Below, in pieces: positions 5,555 to 12,538 of a stretch of 13,034 bases of DNA; positions within the stretch are counted from its first letter, which is position 1, and the number at the start of each line of letters is the position of its first letter. The notes beneath the pieces are model-generated. The model saw only the letters and a program-made list of their open reading frames with translations, made no database searches and was not told the origin of the DNA. Location: contig JBHELO010000056.1 in NCBI GenBank assembly GCA_046263055.1, positions 1-13,034 of the forward strand. Direction: 5' to 3'. Made by a program: the position numbers and the translations under genes. Origin of the DNA: DATAQC01 sp046263055 (GTDB lineage Bacteria > Actinomycetota > Acidimicrobiia > Acidimicrobiales > AC-14).

Positions 5555-5575
5555 CACGACTCGCTCAGCGTCGTG
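5555..5575. promoter_or_regulatory. Second, weaker inverted repeat beside the palindrome
   Basis: CACGAC (5555-5560) and GTCGTG (5570-5575) form an inverted repeat with a 9-base spacer, two bases from the 22-bp palindrome. It contains the same GTCGT/ACGAC core, so it may be a secondary half-site pair for the same protein. Confidence 0.3.
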
Positions 5576-5678
5576 CCATGGGCACACTGCTCCTTCCGGA
5601 CGGAATCCCCGGGACACGGGGTTCGGCGCTCCATTCTGCACGATGGGTGCCAAGTTCTTCCGGCGACCAGGCCCTGCC

Positions 5679-5700
5679 TAGATGTAGAATGTCTTTATCC
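5679..5700 (+). promoter_or_regulatory. Promoter/operator motif shared with the first regulator module
   Basis: TAGATGTAGA (5679-5688) is identical to 197-206 and is followed at the same distance by TATC (5696-5699), as in the first site. It lies 95 bases before the start at 5774; the first copy lies 108 bases before 305. The right arm is not conserved, so the dyad is poor here. TAGAAT (5685-5690) could serve as a -10 box, though no convincing -35 is seen. The parallel placement before homologous regulator genes suggests a shared control site. Confidence 0.4.
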
Positions 5701-5759
5701 GGTCGCCACCTACCGGTCCGGCCATGCCGGCTCGCCGGGGAGGTGCGGCCGACGTTGCC

Positions 5760-5767
5760 GGGAGGAA
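5760..5767 (+). promoter_or_regulatory. Ribosome binding site that points to a CTG start
   Basis: GGGAGGAA is the only strong Shine-Dalgarno sequence before this frame. It lies six bases from a CTG codon at 5774 (eight counted from GGAGG), and no ATG, GTG or TTG is available in frame at a suitable distance. Confidence 0.5.
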
Positions 5768-5773
5768 CAGCAG

Positions 5774-6175
5774 CTGAGCTCGACCCCCAAATCCGAGGTG
5801 GTGCGCGCCCTGTACTGGCGCAGCGAGATCCTGCGAGTCCTTTACTGGTTGCGCGGCGAGGGCCTGGGTGACCTGGTGGACGTGCCCATGATCCGTCGCT
5901 ACCTGGAGATCGGGGCGCCCGAGTGCCGGGCCCGGTTGGCCGCTCTCGTGGCCGACGGTGACGTGGTGCGGGACGGCTCGTGGTACTCGCTGTCGCCGGC
6001 CCGGCTGGCCGATGCCGAGATCGACGTCGAGCTGACCACCTACTTCGCCGACCTGGCCCGCCCCGAGCCGGGCCTGTGCAGCGACGAGTGCTGGTGCCGG
6101 ATGTCGAGTGCCGAGGAAGACGCGTGCAGTGGTCGGCGGCCGCTCCAGATCCAGAAGGGGGATCGCCGCCCATGA
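5774..6175 (+). CDS. Small winged-helix-like protein with C-terminal Cys cluster (copy 2)
   Basis: A 133-residue paralogue of the protein at 305. The shared core is YWRSEILRVLYWLRGEGLGD (14-33, against FWRSEILQVMYWL in copy 1), followed by a winged-helix-like stretch (about 36-80). The C-terminus has C102-x3-C106-x-C108-x9-C118, matching the spacing of the first four cysteines in copy 1, so a bound metal or cluster is likely. The start is taken as CTG at 5774: it sits correctly after GGGAGGAA, and the resulting LSSTPKSE lines up with the MSDT start of copy 1. The alternative GTG codons at 5798/5801 have no ribosome binding site. The stop overlaps the next padR start as ATGA. Together with that PadR it heads the hypCDEF genes. 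Function is inferred as sensor or regulator only. Confidence 0.82.
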   Translation: MSSTPKSEVVRALYWRSEILRVLYWLRGEGLGDLVDVPMIRRYLEIGAPECRARLAALVADGDVVRDGSWYSLSPARLADAEIDVELTTYFADLARPEPGLCSDECWCRMSSAEEDACSGRRPLQIQKGDRRP

Positions 6176-6552
6176 GCGCCAACGACCAGGAGAGTGGCGG
6201 CGGGACGCTCCCCCGCCATTACCTGAAGCCGTGCCTGCTCCTCCTGCTGGCCGAGGGCCCGTCGCACGGCTACGAGCTGCTGGAGCAGGTGCGCCGCCTG
6301 GGCATCCAGGGGGCGGAGCCCGGCGGGCTCTACCGCTACCTGCGGGCCATGGAGAAGGAGGAGGTGGTCAGCTCGTGGTGGGAGCCGTCGCAGGCCGGCC
6401 CCGCCCGGCGCACCTACGTGCTGACCGACGCCGGCCGGCGGGCCCTGCGGGCATCCGTGGACTCCCTGCGCGACGTACGCCAGCTGCTGGTGGGGCTGCT
6501 CGACCGCTACGACTCCCTGGCCGAGGGCGCCAGCGCCGGCCAACGGCCGTGA
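6172..6552 (+). CDS. PadR family transcriptional regulator (copy 2)
   Basis: A 126-residue PadR-type winged-helix protein, co-linear with the copy at 729. LPRHYLKPCLLLLLAEGPSH (13-32) is followed by GYELLEQV (33-40), PGGLYRYLRAMEKEEVVSSWW (50-70), AGPARRTYVLTDAG (75-88) and the C-terminal LLDRYDS (109-115). AAGGGGG (6155-6161) lies ten bases before the ATG. Its start overlaps the stop of the Cys-cluster protein (ATGA), so the two are translationally coupled and probably work together. A 106-base gap with a strong hairpin separates it from hypC, so the regulator and maturation genes may be transcribed together or partly uncoupled there. Repression of the local operon is the normal PadR role, but the ligand is unknown. 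Confidence 0.93.
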   Translation: MSANDQESGGGTLPRHYLKPCLLLLLAEGPSHGYELLEQVRRLGIQGAEPGGLYRYLRAMEKEEVVSSWWEPSQAGPARRTYVLTDAGRRALRASVDSLRDVRQLLVGLLDRYDSLAEGASAGQRP

Positions 6553-6615
6553 CGATCGCCCGGACCGGGATCGCCCGACCTGGTGAGAGACTGAACCCGA
6601 CGATTGCGTTCCGCA

Positions 6616-6640
6616 CCGCCCGCCCGTCGGGCGGGGGCGG
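6616..6640 (+). terminator. Strong GC hairpin just upstream of hypC
   Basis: CCCGCCC (6619-6625) pairs perfectly with GGGCGGG (6629-6635) around a 3-base loop. CCG (6616-6618) pairs further with CGG (6638-6640) across a two-base bulge. It ends 18 bases before the hypC start and overlaps the edge of the GGAGGAA at 6639. No T-run follows. Attenuation, mRNA processing or control of hypC translation are possible. The gap also has an imperfect direct repeat, GATCGCCCGGACC at 6554-6566 and GATCGCCCGACC at 6569-6580. Confidence 0.35.
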
Positions 6641-6658
6641 AGGAAGACGAGGTGTGTG

Positions 6659-6937
6659 ATGTGCCTGGGGATCCCCGGCCAACTGGTGGAGATCATCGAC
6701 GAGGAGCAGCACCGGGGCATGGCCGACATCGACGGCGTGCGGCGGGAGATCAACATCGGCCTGGTGCTGGGTGAGGCCGGCGGCATCAAGGTCGGTGACT
6801 GGGTGCTGATCCACGTTGGCTTCGCCATGAGCAAGATCGACGAGGAGGAGGCCGAGCGCACCCTCTCCTTCCTCAAGCTCATGGGTGAGGTGTGGGACGA
6901 CGAGCGGGCGCAGTTCAGCGCCGAAGCTCCCCTCTGA
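6659..6937 (+). CDS. hypC: Hydrogenase maturation chaperone HypC
   Basis: A 92-residue HypC/HybG/HupF protein. It starts MCLGIPGQLVEI; the Cys at position 2, exposed after removal of Met, binds the Fe(CN)2CO precursor in complex with HypD and then the hydrogenase large-subunit precursor. The conserved VGDWVLIHVGFAMSKID (45-61) includes the family His (H52). The ATG at 6659 is chosen over the adjacent in-frame GTG at 6656 because the family needs Cys as residue 2; GAGGTG lies four bases upstream. Length is usual for the family, with a slightly extended acidic C-terminus. It opens the hypCDEF run, 59 bases before hypD. It is cytoplasmic. Confidence 0.97.
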   Translation: MCLGIPGQLVEIIDEEQHRGMADIDGVRREINIGLVLGEAGGIKVGDWVLIHVGFAMSKIDEEEAERTLSFLKLMGEVWDDERAQFSAEAPL

Positions 6938-6996
6938 GCCGCGCCGCCGACGCTCCCCGTGCCTGACCCGACCGCCGCCACTGAGGAAGGTGCCGC

Positions 6997-8166
6997 ATGA
7001 AGTTCGTCGACGAGTTCCGTGACCCGGCTGCCGCCCGGGCCACCGTCGTCCAGATCGAGGCCCTGGCCGATTCCGTGACCGGCGGCTCCGACCGCCACCT
7101 GAAGTTCATGGAGGTGTGCGGCGGTCACACCCACACCATCTACAAGCACGGCATCGAGAACGTGCTGCCCCCGTCGGTGGAACTGGTCCACGGGCCGGGC
7201 TGCCCGGTGTGCGTGATCCCCATGGGCCGGGTGGAGGACGCCATCGCGGTGGCGGAGACGCCCGGCGTCATCTTCACGTCCTTCGGCGACATGATGCGGG
7301 TGCCGGGCGCCGAGGGCAACCTCCTCGAGGCCAAGGCCCGGGGCGCCGACGTGCGCATGGTGTACTCGCCCCTCGACGCCCTGCGCATCGCCGAGGCCAA
7401 CCCCGACCGCCAGGTGGTGTTCTTCGCGGTGGGCTTCGAGACCACCGCCCCCTCCACCGCCGTCACCGTGCTCAAGGCCAAGGAGCGGGGGGTCACCAAC
7501 TTCTCGGTCTTCTGCAACCACGTCACGATCGTGCCGCCCCTGAAGGCCATCCTCGAGTCGCCCGACCTGCGCCTCGACGGCTTCCTCGGCCCAGGCCACG
7601 TCTCCACCGTGATCGGCAACCGGCCCTACCGGTTCGTGCCCGCCACCTACGGCAAGCCACTGGTGACCGCCGGCTTCGAGCCCCTCGACATCCTCCAGGC
7701 CATCGTGATGCTGCTCCGCCAGCTGCGCGACGGCCGCTGCGAGGTTGAGAACCAGTACACCCGGGCGGTGGCCGACGAGGGCAACCCGCGGGCCCTGGCC
7801 ATCCTCGGGCAGGTCTTCGAGCTGCGGCCTCACTTCGAGTGGCGTGGCCTGGGGTTCATCTCCCAGTCCGCCCTCAAGCTGCGGGAGGAGTTCGCCCAGT
7901 TCGACGCCGAGCTGCGCTTCTCGGTCCCCGGCGTGCGGGTGGCCGACCCCAAGGCCTGCCAGTGCGGCGAGGTCCTCAAGGGCGTCATCAAGCCCTGGGA
8001 GTGCAAGGTCTTCGGCACCGCCTGCACCCCGGAGACGCCCATCGGCACGTGCATGGTGTCCTCCGAGGGCGCGTGCGCCGCCTACTACAACTACGGCCGG
8101 TTCACGCGGGCCGCCACCATCCCGGTGCGGGCCGCCGGGGCGCGCGAACCCGTCCCCTCGGCATGA
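6997..8166 (+). CDS. hypD: Hydrogenase maturation protein HypD, Fe-S scaffold for Fe(CN)2CO
   Basis: A 389-residue HypD with every expected motif: EVCGGHTHTIYKHG (39-52, C41), GPGCPVCV (66-73, C69 and C72, the thiols of the HypC-HypD iron site), and FTSFGDMMRVPG (93-104). The C-terminal cysteines for the [4Fe-4S] cluster and nearby structure are C321, C323, C336, C343, C352 and C360. HypD with HypC assembles the iron atom carrying two cyanides and one CO before transfer to the hydrogenase large subunit. GAGGAAGG (6983-6990) precedes the ATG. Its stop overlaps the hypE start as ATGA, so translation is coupled. Length is usual for the family. Confidence 0.98.
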   Translation: MKFVDEFRDPAAARATVVQIEALADSVTGGSDRHLKFMEVCGGHTHTIYKHGIENVLPPSVELVHGPGCPVCVIPMGRVEDAIAVAETPGVIFTSFGDMMRVPGAEGNLLEAKARGADVRMVYSPLDALRIAEANPDRQVVFFAVGFETTAPSTAVTVLKAKERGVTNFSVFCNHVTIVPPLKAILESPDLRLDGFLGPGHVSTVIGNRPYRFVPATYGKPLVTAGFEPLDILQAIVMLLRQLRDGRCEVENQYTRAVADEGNPRALAILGQVFELRPHFEWRGLGFISQSALKLREEFAQFDAELRFSVPGVRVADPKACQCGEVLKGVIKPWECKVFGTACTPETPIGTCMVSSEGACAAYYNYGRFTRAATIPVRAAGAREPVPSA

Positions 8167-9287
8167 GCCAGGCGGGCGCCGGCGAGGCGGGCGGCCACTC
8201 CCACGACGGGCCGTCCCGCGAGGAGGTCGTCCTCGAGCGCATCGAGGCCTTCCGCCGGCGCCGGCCCAAGCTCAAGGACGACTACATCAACTCGGCCCAC
8301 GGCGCCGGGGGCAAGGCGTCGGCCGCCCTGATCGACGCGGTGTTCCTCGAGGCCTTCCGCAACGAGACGCTGGAAAGCCTGTCCGACGGCGCCGTCGTCG
8401 ACCCCGGCGACGGGGGCGGGCGCCTGGCCTTCAGCACCGACTCGTACGTCGTCAGCCCCCGCCACTTCCCGGGCGGCTCCATCGGGGACCTGGCCGTCAA
8501 CGGCACGGTCAACGACCTGGCCATGATGGGCGCCACCCCCCGGTGGCTGTCGGCCGCCTTCGTGCTGGAGGACGGCTTCCCCATCGAGGAGCTGCGGGGC
8601 ATCGTGGCCGACATGGCCAAGGCCGCCCTGGCCGCCGGCGTGCAGGTGGTCACCGGTGACACCAAGGTGGTCAACAAGGGCGCCGGTGACGGCGTGTACA
8701 TCACCACCGCCGGCGTCGGGACCGTGCCCGCCGGCGTCCACCTGGACGCCCGCTCCGTGCAGCCCGGGGACAAGGTGCTGGTGTCGGGGAAGATCGGCGA
8801 CCACGGCGTGGCCGTGCTCATCGCCCGGGGGGACCTGGCCCTGGAGGCCGACATCCCCACCGACTCGGCGCCCCTCAACGACCTGGTGGCCAAGCTCCTG
8901 GCCGCCGCCCCCAACACCCGCTTCCTGCGGGACCCCACCCGGGGCGGCGTGGCCACCGTGTGCAACGAGCTGGCCCGGGCCGCCGAGGTGGCAGTGGTCC
9001 TGCAGGAGTCTGCCATCCCGGTGCGCAACATCGTGAACGGCGCCTGCGAGATCCTCGGCATCGACCCGCTGTACGTGGCCAACGAGGGCAAGCTGGTGGC
9101 GGTGGTGCCGGCGGCCGAGGCCGACGACGCCCTGGCCGCCATGCGGGCCCACCCGGTAGGGGCGGACGCCGCCATCATCGGGGAGATCCGCGACGAGCCG
9201 CCCGGCATCGTCATCCTCAACACCGGGTTCGGCGGCAACCGCATCGTCGACATGCTGGTCGGCGACCCCCTGCCACGGATCTGCTGA
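8163..9287 (+). CDS. hypE: Hydrogenase maturation protein HypE, carbamoyl dehydratase
   Basis: A 374-residue HypE of the PurM/SelD-like ATPase family. INSAHGAGGKAS (42-53) begins the ATP-binding domain, followed by FSTDSYVVSPRHFPGGSIGDLAV (90-112) and VNDLAMMGATPRW (116-128). ANEGKLVAVVP lies in the C-terminal domain. The chain ends in PRIC (371-374), whose terminal Cys takes carbamoyl from HypF and is dehydrated with ATP to the thiocyanate that becomes the cyanide ligand. The ATG overlaps the hypD stop. About 40 residues precede the usual start of the family, including HSHDG (12-16) and a charged helix-like stretch; this extension is predicted from the overlap start. Confidence 0.97.
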   Translation: MSQAGAGEAGGHSHDGPSREEVVLERIEAFRRRRPKLKDDYINSAHGAGGKASAALIDAVFLEAFRNETLESLSDGAVVDPGDGGGRLAFSTDSYVVSPRHFPGGSIGDLAVNGTVNDLAMMGATPRWLSAAFVLEDGFPIEELRGIVADMAKAALAAGVQVVTGDTKVVNKGAGDGVYITTAGVGTVPAGVHLDARSVQPGDKVLVSGKIGDHGVAVLIARGDLALEADIPTDSAPLNDLVAKLLAAAPNTRFLRDPTRGGVATVCNELARAAEVAVVLQESAIPVRNIVNGACEILGIDPLYVANEGKLVAVVPAAEADDALAAMRAHPVGADAAIIGEIRDEPPGIVILNTGFGGNRIVDMLVGDPLPRIC

Positions 9288-9328
9288 GCCCAGCCGGCGG
9301 GGCCGGCATCGAGCGGCGGCAGGTCCGG

Positions 9329-11656
9329 GTGACGGGCACCGTCCAGGGGGTGGGGTTCCGGCCCTTCGTCTACCGCCTGGCCACCGATCTGGGCCTGGCC
9401 GGCTCGGTGGCCAACGACAGCCGCGGAGTGACGGTGGATGCCGAGGGCCCCGCTGCCGACCTCGACGAGCTGGTGCGGCGGGTGACGGTCGAGGCCCCCC
9501 CGCTGGCCCGCATCTCCGGTGTGGAGGTGACCGCCCTGGCGCGGCTCGGCCACCGGGGGTTCTCCATCGTCGACAGCCGGGCCGAGGGGGCGCCGGCGGT
9601 GGCGGTGAGCGTGGACGTGGCCACCTGCGCCGACTGCCTGGCCGAGCTGGGCGACCCCGCCGACCGCCGCTACCGGTACCCGTTCATCAACTGCACGAAC
9701 TGCGGGCCCCGCTACACCATCATCCTGTCGGTCCCCTACGACCGGGCGGCCACGACCATGGCCGCCTTCGAGATGTGCGACGACTGTCGCAAGGAGTATG
9801 AGGACCCCGCCAACCGCCGGTTCCACGCCGAGCCCAACGCCTGCCCGGTGTGCGGGCCCCAGCTCCGCCTGCTGGCCCCCGACGGCACGGTGCGAGCCGA
9901 GCGGGAGGAGGCCCTGGACGCCACCGCGGCCGCCCTGGCCGCCGGGCAGGTGGTGGCGGTGAAGGGCCTGGGCGGCTACCACCTGGCGGTGGACGCCGCC
10001 TCCCCGGCGGCGGTGGCCGAGCTGCGCCGGCGCAAGGCCCGCGACGACAAGCCCTTTGCCCTGATGGTGCCCGACGCCGCCTCCGCAGCCGCGCTGTGCG
10101 ACCTCACCCCGACAGCGCTGGCCGCCCTCACCTCTCCCCGCCGCCCCATCGTCCTCGTCCCCAGACGGGGACTCGGCCCGGGAACCAGCGGTGGGCCCGC
10201 CGGCGGGGACGGGGCCCCCGGCGGCCGGCAGCGGGCGTGGCCCGAAGGGCCCGGGGGCCCGCTGCCAGAGGACATCGCCCCGGGCCTGGCCGAGCTGGGG
10301 CTGATGCTGCCCTACACGCCCGTGCACCACCTTCTGGTCGCCCGCGTCGGCCGGCCGTTGGTGATGACCAGCGGCAACCTCTCCGACGAGCCCATCGCCC
10401 ACGACGACGCCGACGCCCTGGCGCGCCTCGGGCCTCTGGTGGACGCCGTCCTCACGTCCGACCGGGCCATCCACATCCGGTGCGACGACTCGGTGGTGCG
10501 AGCCGCCCCCACCGGCACCCAGATGGTCCGGCGCTCGCGGGGGTACGCCCCCGAGCCCATCCCGCTGGCCCGCCCCGCCCACCGCCAGGTGCTGGCCGTG
10601 GGGGCGGAGCTCAAGAACACGGTGTCGGTGGCCAAGGGCACCAACGTCATCGCCAGCCACCACATCGGTGACCTGGAGCATCTGGCCGCCTACCGGTCGT
10701 TCCTCCAGGCGGTGGACCACCTGTGCCGGCTGACGGGCACGTCGCCCGAGGTGGTGGCCCACGACCTCCATCCCGAGTACCTGTCCACCAAGTTCGCGGC
10801 CGACGCCGACCTGCCCACGATGGCCGTGCAGCACCACCACGCCCACATCGCCTCGTGCCTGGTCGAGCACGGCCACGAGGGGCCGGTGCTGGGCGTGGCC
10901 TTCGACGGCCTGGGCCTCGGCCCCGACGGCAGCCTGTGGGGCGGCGAGCTGCTCGTGGCCGACCTGGACGGCTTCCGGCGGGTCGGGCACCTCCGTCCCG
11001 TCTCCCTCGTGGGGGGCAACGCCGCCATCCGCGAGCCCTGGCGCATGGCGGTGTCGTGGCTGGACGCCACCCTCGGGCCGGAGGCGGCCGAGCGCTACGG
11101 GCGGGGCGTCGATCCCCGGTGGGCCACGGTGGCGGCCCTCGGGCGGCGGCCGGACGCCCTGCGCACGAGCAGCGCGGGGAGGCTGTTCGACGCGGTGGCC
11201 GCACTGTGCGGCCTCCGGCCCCGGGTGACCTACGAGGCCCAGGCTGCCATCGAGCTGGAGGCGGCGTGCGCCGGGCTTCCGGTGACCGACGCACCGGGAT
11301 GGGACGTGGAGCTCGCCACCGGGCGGGACGGCATGACCGTTCTGGACCCAGCCGCCCTCGTCGCCCGGGTGGTTGCCGGCCGGGAGGCTGGCACGCCCGT
11401 CCCCGAGCTGGCGGCCGGCTTCCACGACGGGCTGGGCCGCGCAGTGGCCGACGCCGCCGTCTCCCTGGCCACCACCAACGGCCTGGGCACCGTCGCCCTG
11501 TCGGGCGGCGTGTTCCAGAACCGCCGGCTCACCGCGGTGGTGGCCGGGCGGGTCGAGGCGGCCGGGCTGGCGGTGCTGGTGCACGAGCAGCTGCCCCCCA
11601 ACGACGGCGCCATCAGCGTGGGGCAGGCCGCCATCGCCGCCCGCGCCCGGCACTGA
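9329..11656 (+). CDS. hypF: Carbamoyltransferase HypF
   Basis: A 775-residue HypF (from GTG 9329) that makes carbamoyl adenylate from carbamoyl phosphate and ATP and passes the carbamoyl group to the HypE C-terminal Cys. Domains in order are the acylphosphatase-like domain (VQGVGFRPF 5-13, R11 and N29), two zinc-finger pairs (C100/C103/C122/C125 and C150/C153/C172/C175), the YrdC-like domain (KGLGGYHLAVDA 212-223, TSGNLSDEPI 347-356), and the Kae1-like domain (HHHAH 502-506, FDGLGLGPDGSLWGGE 525-540, LSGGVFQNRRL 724-734). Residues about 280-312 are a Gly/Pro-rich insertion in the YrdC part. The start is uncertain: GTG 9329 trims the first strand of the acylphosphatase domain. CTG at 9284, overlapping the hypE stop, would restore it, but no clear ribosome binding site is seen for either. 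Confidence 0.96.
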   Translation: MTGTVQGVGFRPFVYRLATDLGLAGSVANDSRGVTVDAEGPAADLDELVRRVTVEAPPLARISGVEVTALARLGHRGFSIVDSRAEGAPAVAVSVDVATCADCLAELGDPADRRYRYPFINCTNCGPRYTIILSVPYDRAATTMAAFEMCDDCRKEYEDPANRRFHAEPNACPVCGPQLRLLAPDGTVRAEREEALDATAAALAAGQVVAVKGLGGYHLAVDAASPAAVAELRRRKARDDKPFALMVPDAASAAALCDLTPTALAALTSPRRPIVLVPRRGLGPGTSGGPAGGDGAPGGRQRAWPEGPGGPLPEDIAPGLAELGLMLPYTPVHHLLVARVGRPLVMTSGNLSDEPIAHDDADALARLGPLVDAVLTSDRAIHIRCDDSVVRAAPTGTQMVRRSRGYAPEPIPLARPAHRQVLAVGAELKNTVSVAKGTNVIASHHIGDLEHLAAYRSFLQAVDHLCRLTGTSPEVVAHDLHPEYLSTKFAADADLPTMAVQHHHAHIASCLVEHGHEGPVLGVAFDGLGLGPDGSLWGGELLVADLDGFRRVGHLRPVSLVGGNAAIREPWRMAVSWLDATLGPEAAERYGRGVDPRWATVAALGRRPDALRTSSAGRLFDAVAALCGLRPRVTYEAQAAIELEAACAGLPVTDAPGWDVELATGRDGMTVLDPAALVARVVAGREAGTPVPELAAGFHDGLGRAVADAAVSLATTNGLGTVALSGGVFQNRRLTAVVAGRVEAAGLAVLVHEQLPPNDGAISVGQAAIAARARH

Positions 11657-11723
11657 GGGTCAACGGCACTGAGGGTCACCGGCACAGGGTCCCGGCACTG
11701 AGGGTCCCGGCACTGAGGGTCCC
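11649..11723 (+). repeat. Five tandem copies of a 13-16-bp unit beginning at the hypF stop
   Basis: The unit GGCACTGAGGGTC plus 2-3 bases is repeated at 11649-11664, 11665-11680, 11681-11693 (with a 3-base loss of TGA), 11694-11708 and 11709-11723. The first copy contains the last His codon and TGA stop of hypF, so the array grew from the gene end. No spacers separate the units, so it is not a CRISPR array. Confidence 0.9.
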
Positions 11724-11743
11724 GGGACGACGGTCTGCGTCCT

Positions 11744-11770
11744 GCCCTGCCCACCGCCGGCGGGCAGGGC
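11744..11770. terminator. Candidate bidirectional terminator between hypF and the YceI-like gene
   Basis: GCCCTGCCC (11744-11752) and GGGCAGGGC (11762-11770) form a perfect 9-bp stem with a 9-base loop, in the gap between two converging genes. There is no T-run on either side, as often in high-GC actinobacteria. Position and stem strength make a terminator likely. Confidence 0.55.
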
Positions 11771-11783
11771 GAGAGGGCGACGC

Positions 11784-12341
11784 TCAGGCCGACGGCAGAC
11801 TGACGACGACCTGGAAGTCGACAGGGTCCTTCACCTTGAGGGCGCCCATCTTGGAGTAGGGCTTCACGCCGAAGTCGGTCTGGACGAGCTGGGCCTTGCC
11901 GATGAGCCGGGTCTCGCCCGGGCCGTCCTCCACCGTCACGTCCAGGGTGACCGGGCGGGTGGTGCCCACGATCGTGAGGTTGCCCTGCACCGAGAGGCGG
12001 GGGGCGCTCCCGCTGACGGCAGTGGACTGGAAGGTGATCTGGGGGTGCTTGCCGTACTGGAGCGTCTTCTCCTGGTTCTGGGCTATGTCACCCTTGTCCT
12101 TCTCGGAAAGGGGCTTCAGCCCGCCTGACGCCTGGGCCACCTCCAGGGAGCTGGCGTCCACGGTGACCTGGACGCTGGACGCCACCGGGTTGTCGGAGTC
12201 GACGTTGACGGTGCCGTTCCACCGCTTGGCCTCGAGTACGAGGTCATGGCCCATCTTGGCGCCCATGCCCCCCACGTAGGTGTTGATGGTCAGCGACCCG
12301 TTCTCGGGGCCGATCGAGTGTGTGCCGCTCTTCACCGTCAT
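11784..12341 (-). CDS. YceI-like lipocalin-fold protein
   Basis: A 185-residue YceI domain protein. The typical start SGTHSIGPENGSLTINTY (5-22) leads through GHDLVLEAKRWNGTVNVD to SSLEVAQASGGLKPLSEKDK. The family segments KHPQITFQSTAV, VQGNLTIVGTTRPVTLDVTV and the C-terminal TDFGVKPYSKMGALKVKDPVDFQVVV follow. These beta-barrel proteins bind isoprenoid or other amphiphilic ligands in known cases, but the ligand here is unknown. There is no signal peptide, so it is predicted cytoplasmic, as for many actinobacterial members. The ATG at 12341 has no clear ribosome binding site; AAAGG is too far away, and a leaderless message is possible. It converges with hypF and has no visible functional tie to the hydrogenase genes. 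Confidence 0.92.
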   Translation of the reverse strand: MTVKSGTHSIGPENGSLTINTYVGGMGAKMGHDLVLEAKRWNGTVNVDSDNPVASSVQVTVDASSLEVAQASGGLKPLSEKDKGDIAQNQEKTLQYGKHPQITFQSTAVSGSAPRLSVQGNLTIVGTTRPVTLDVTVEDGPGETRLIGKAQLVQTDFGVKPYSKMGALKVKDPVDFQVVVSLPSA

Positions 12342-12373
12342 CGCGCGCGTGCAACCAACCTTTCAATTCGCAG

Positions 12374-12396
12374 GGCCGGGCACCGCTTGCCCGGCC
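12374..12396 (-). terminator. GC hairpin between the unknown gene and the YceI-like gene
   Basis: GGCCGGGC (12374-12381) and GCCCGGCC (12389-12396) form a perfect 8-bp stem with a 7-base loop, 33 bases before the YceI start. Read on the minus strand it follows the gene ending at 12539 and could terminate it; it could also lie in the YceI leader. No T-run follows. Confidence 0.4.
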
Positions 12397-12421
12397 GGCG
12401 GGAATCCTAGGCCGACCCTGC

Positions 12422-12444
12422 CCCGGGCGACATTCGGGCCCGGG
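12422..12444 (-). terminator. Second GC hairpin downstream of the unknown gene
   Basis: CCCGGGC (12422-12428) and GCCCGGG (12438-12444) pair over 7 bp with a 9-base loop. Together with the hairpin at 12374-12396 it would give a double terminator after the minus-strand gene ending at 12539. There is no T-run. Confidence 0.3.
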
Positions 12445-12538
12445 TGGCGCCGCCCTTTGAGTCGGACCGAAGCTACTTGCCGCGGGCCCGGACCCTCCTC
12501 GCCGATGGCGACGGCGCTGGAGGCCCGAATGAACCGGA

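Noticed and set aside
6656..6658. GTG start one codon before the hypC ATG
   Set aside because: HypC needs Cys directly after the initiator Met; the GTG start would bury it.
8282..11653. A 1123-codon open frame on the minus strand opposite hypE and hypF
   Set aside because: The plus strand carries complete, unmistakable HypE and HypF. The antisense translation is low-complexity Gly/Arg/His/Pro typical of shadow frames in GC-rich DNA.
11649..11723. CRISPR-like repeat array
   Set aside because: The units are adjacent, 13-16 bp long, with no spacers and no cas genes.
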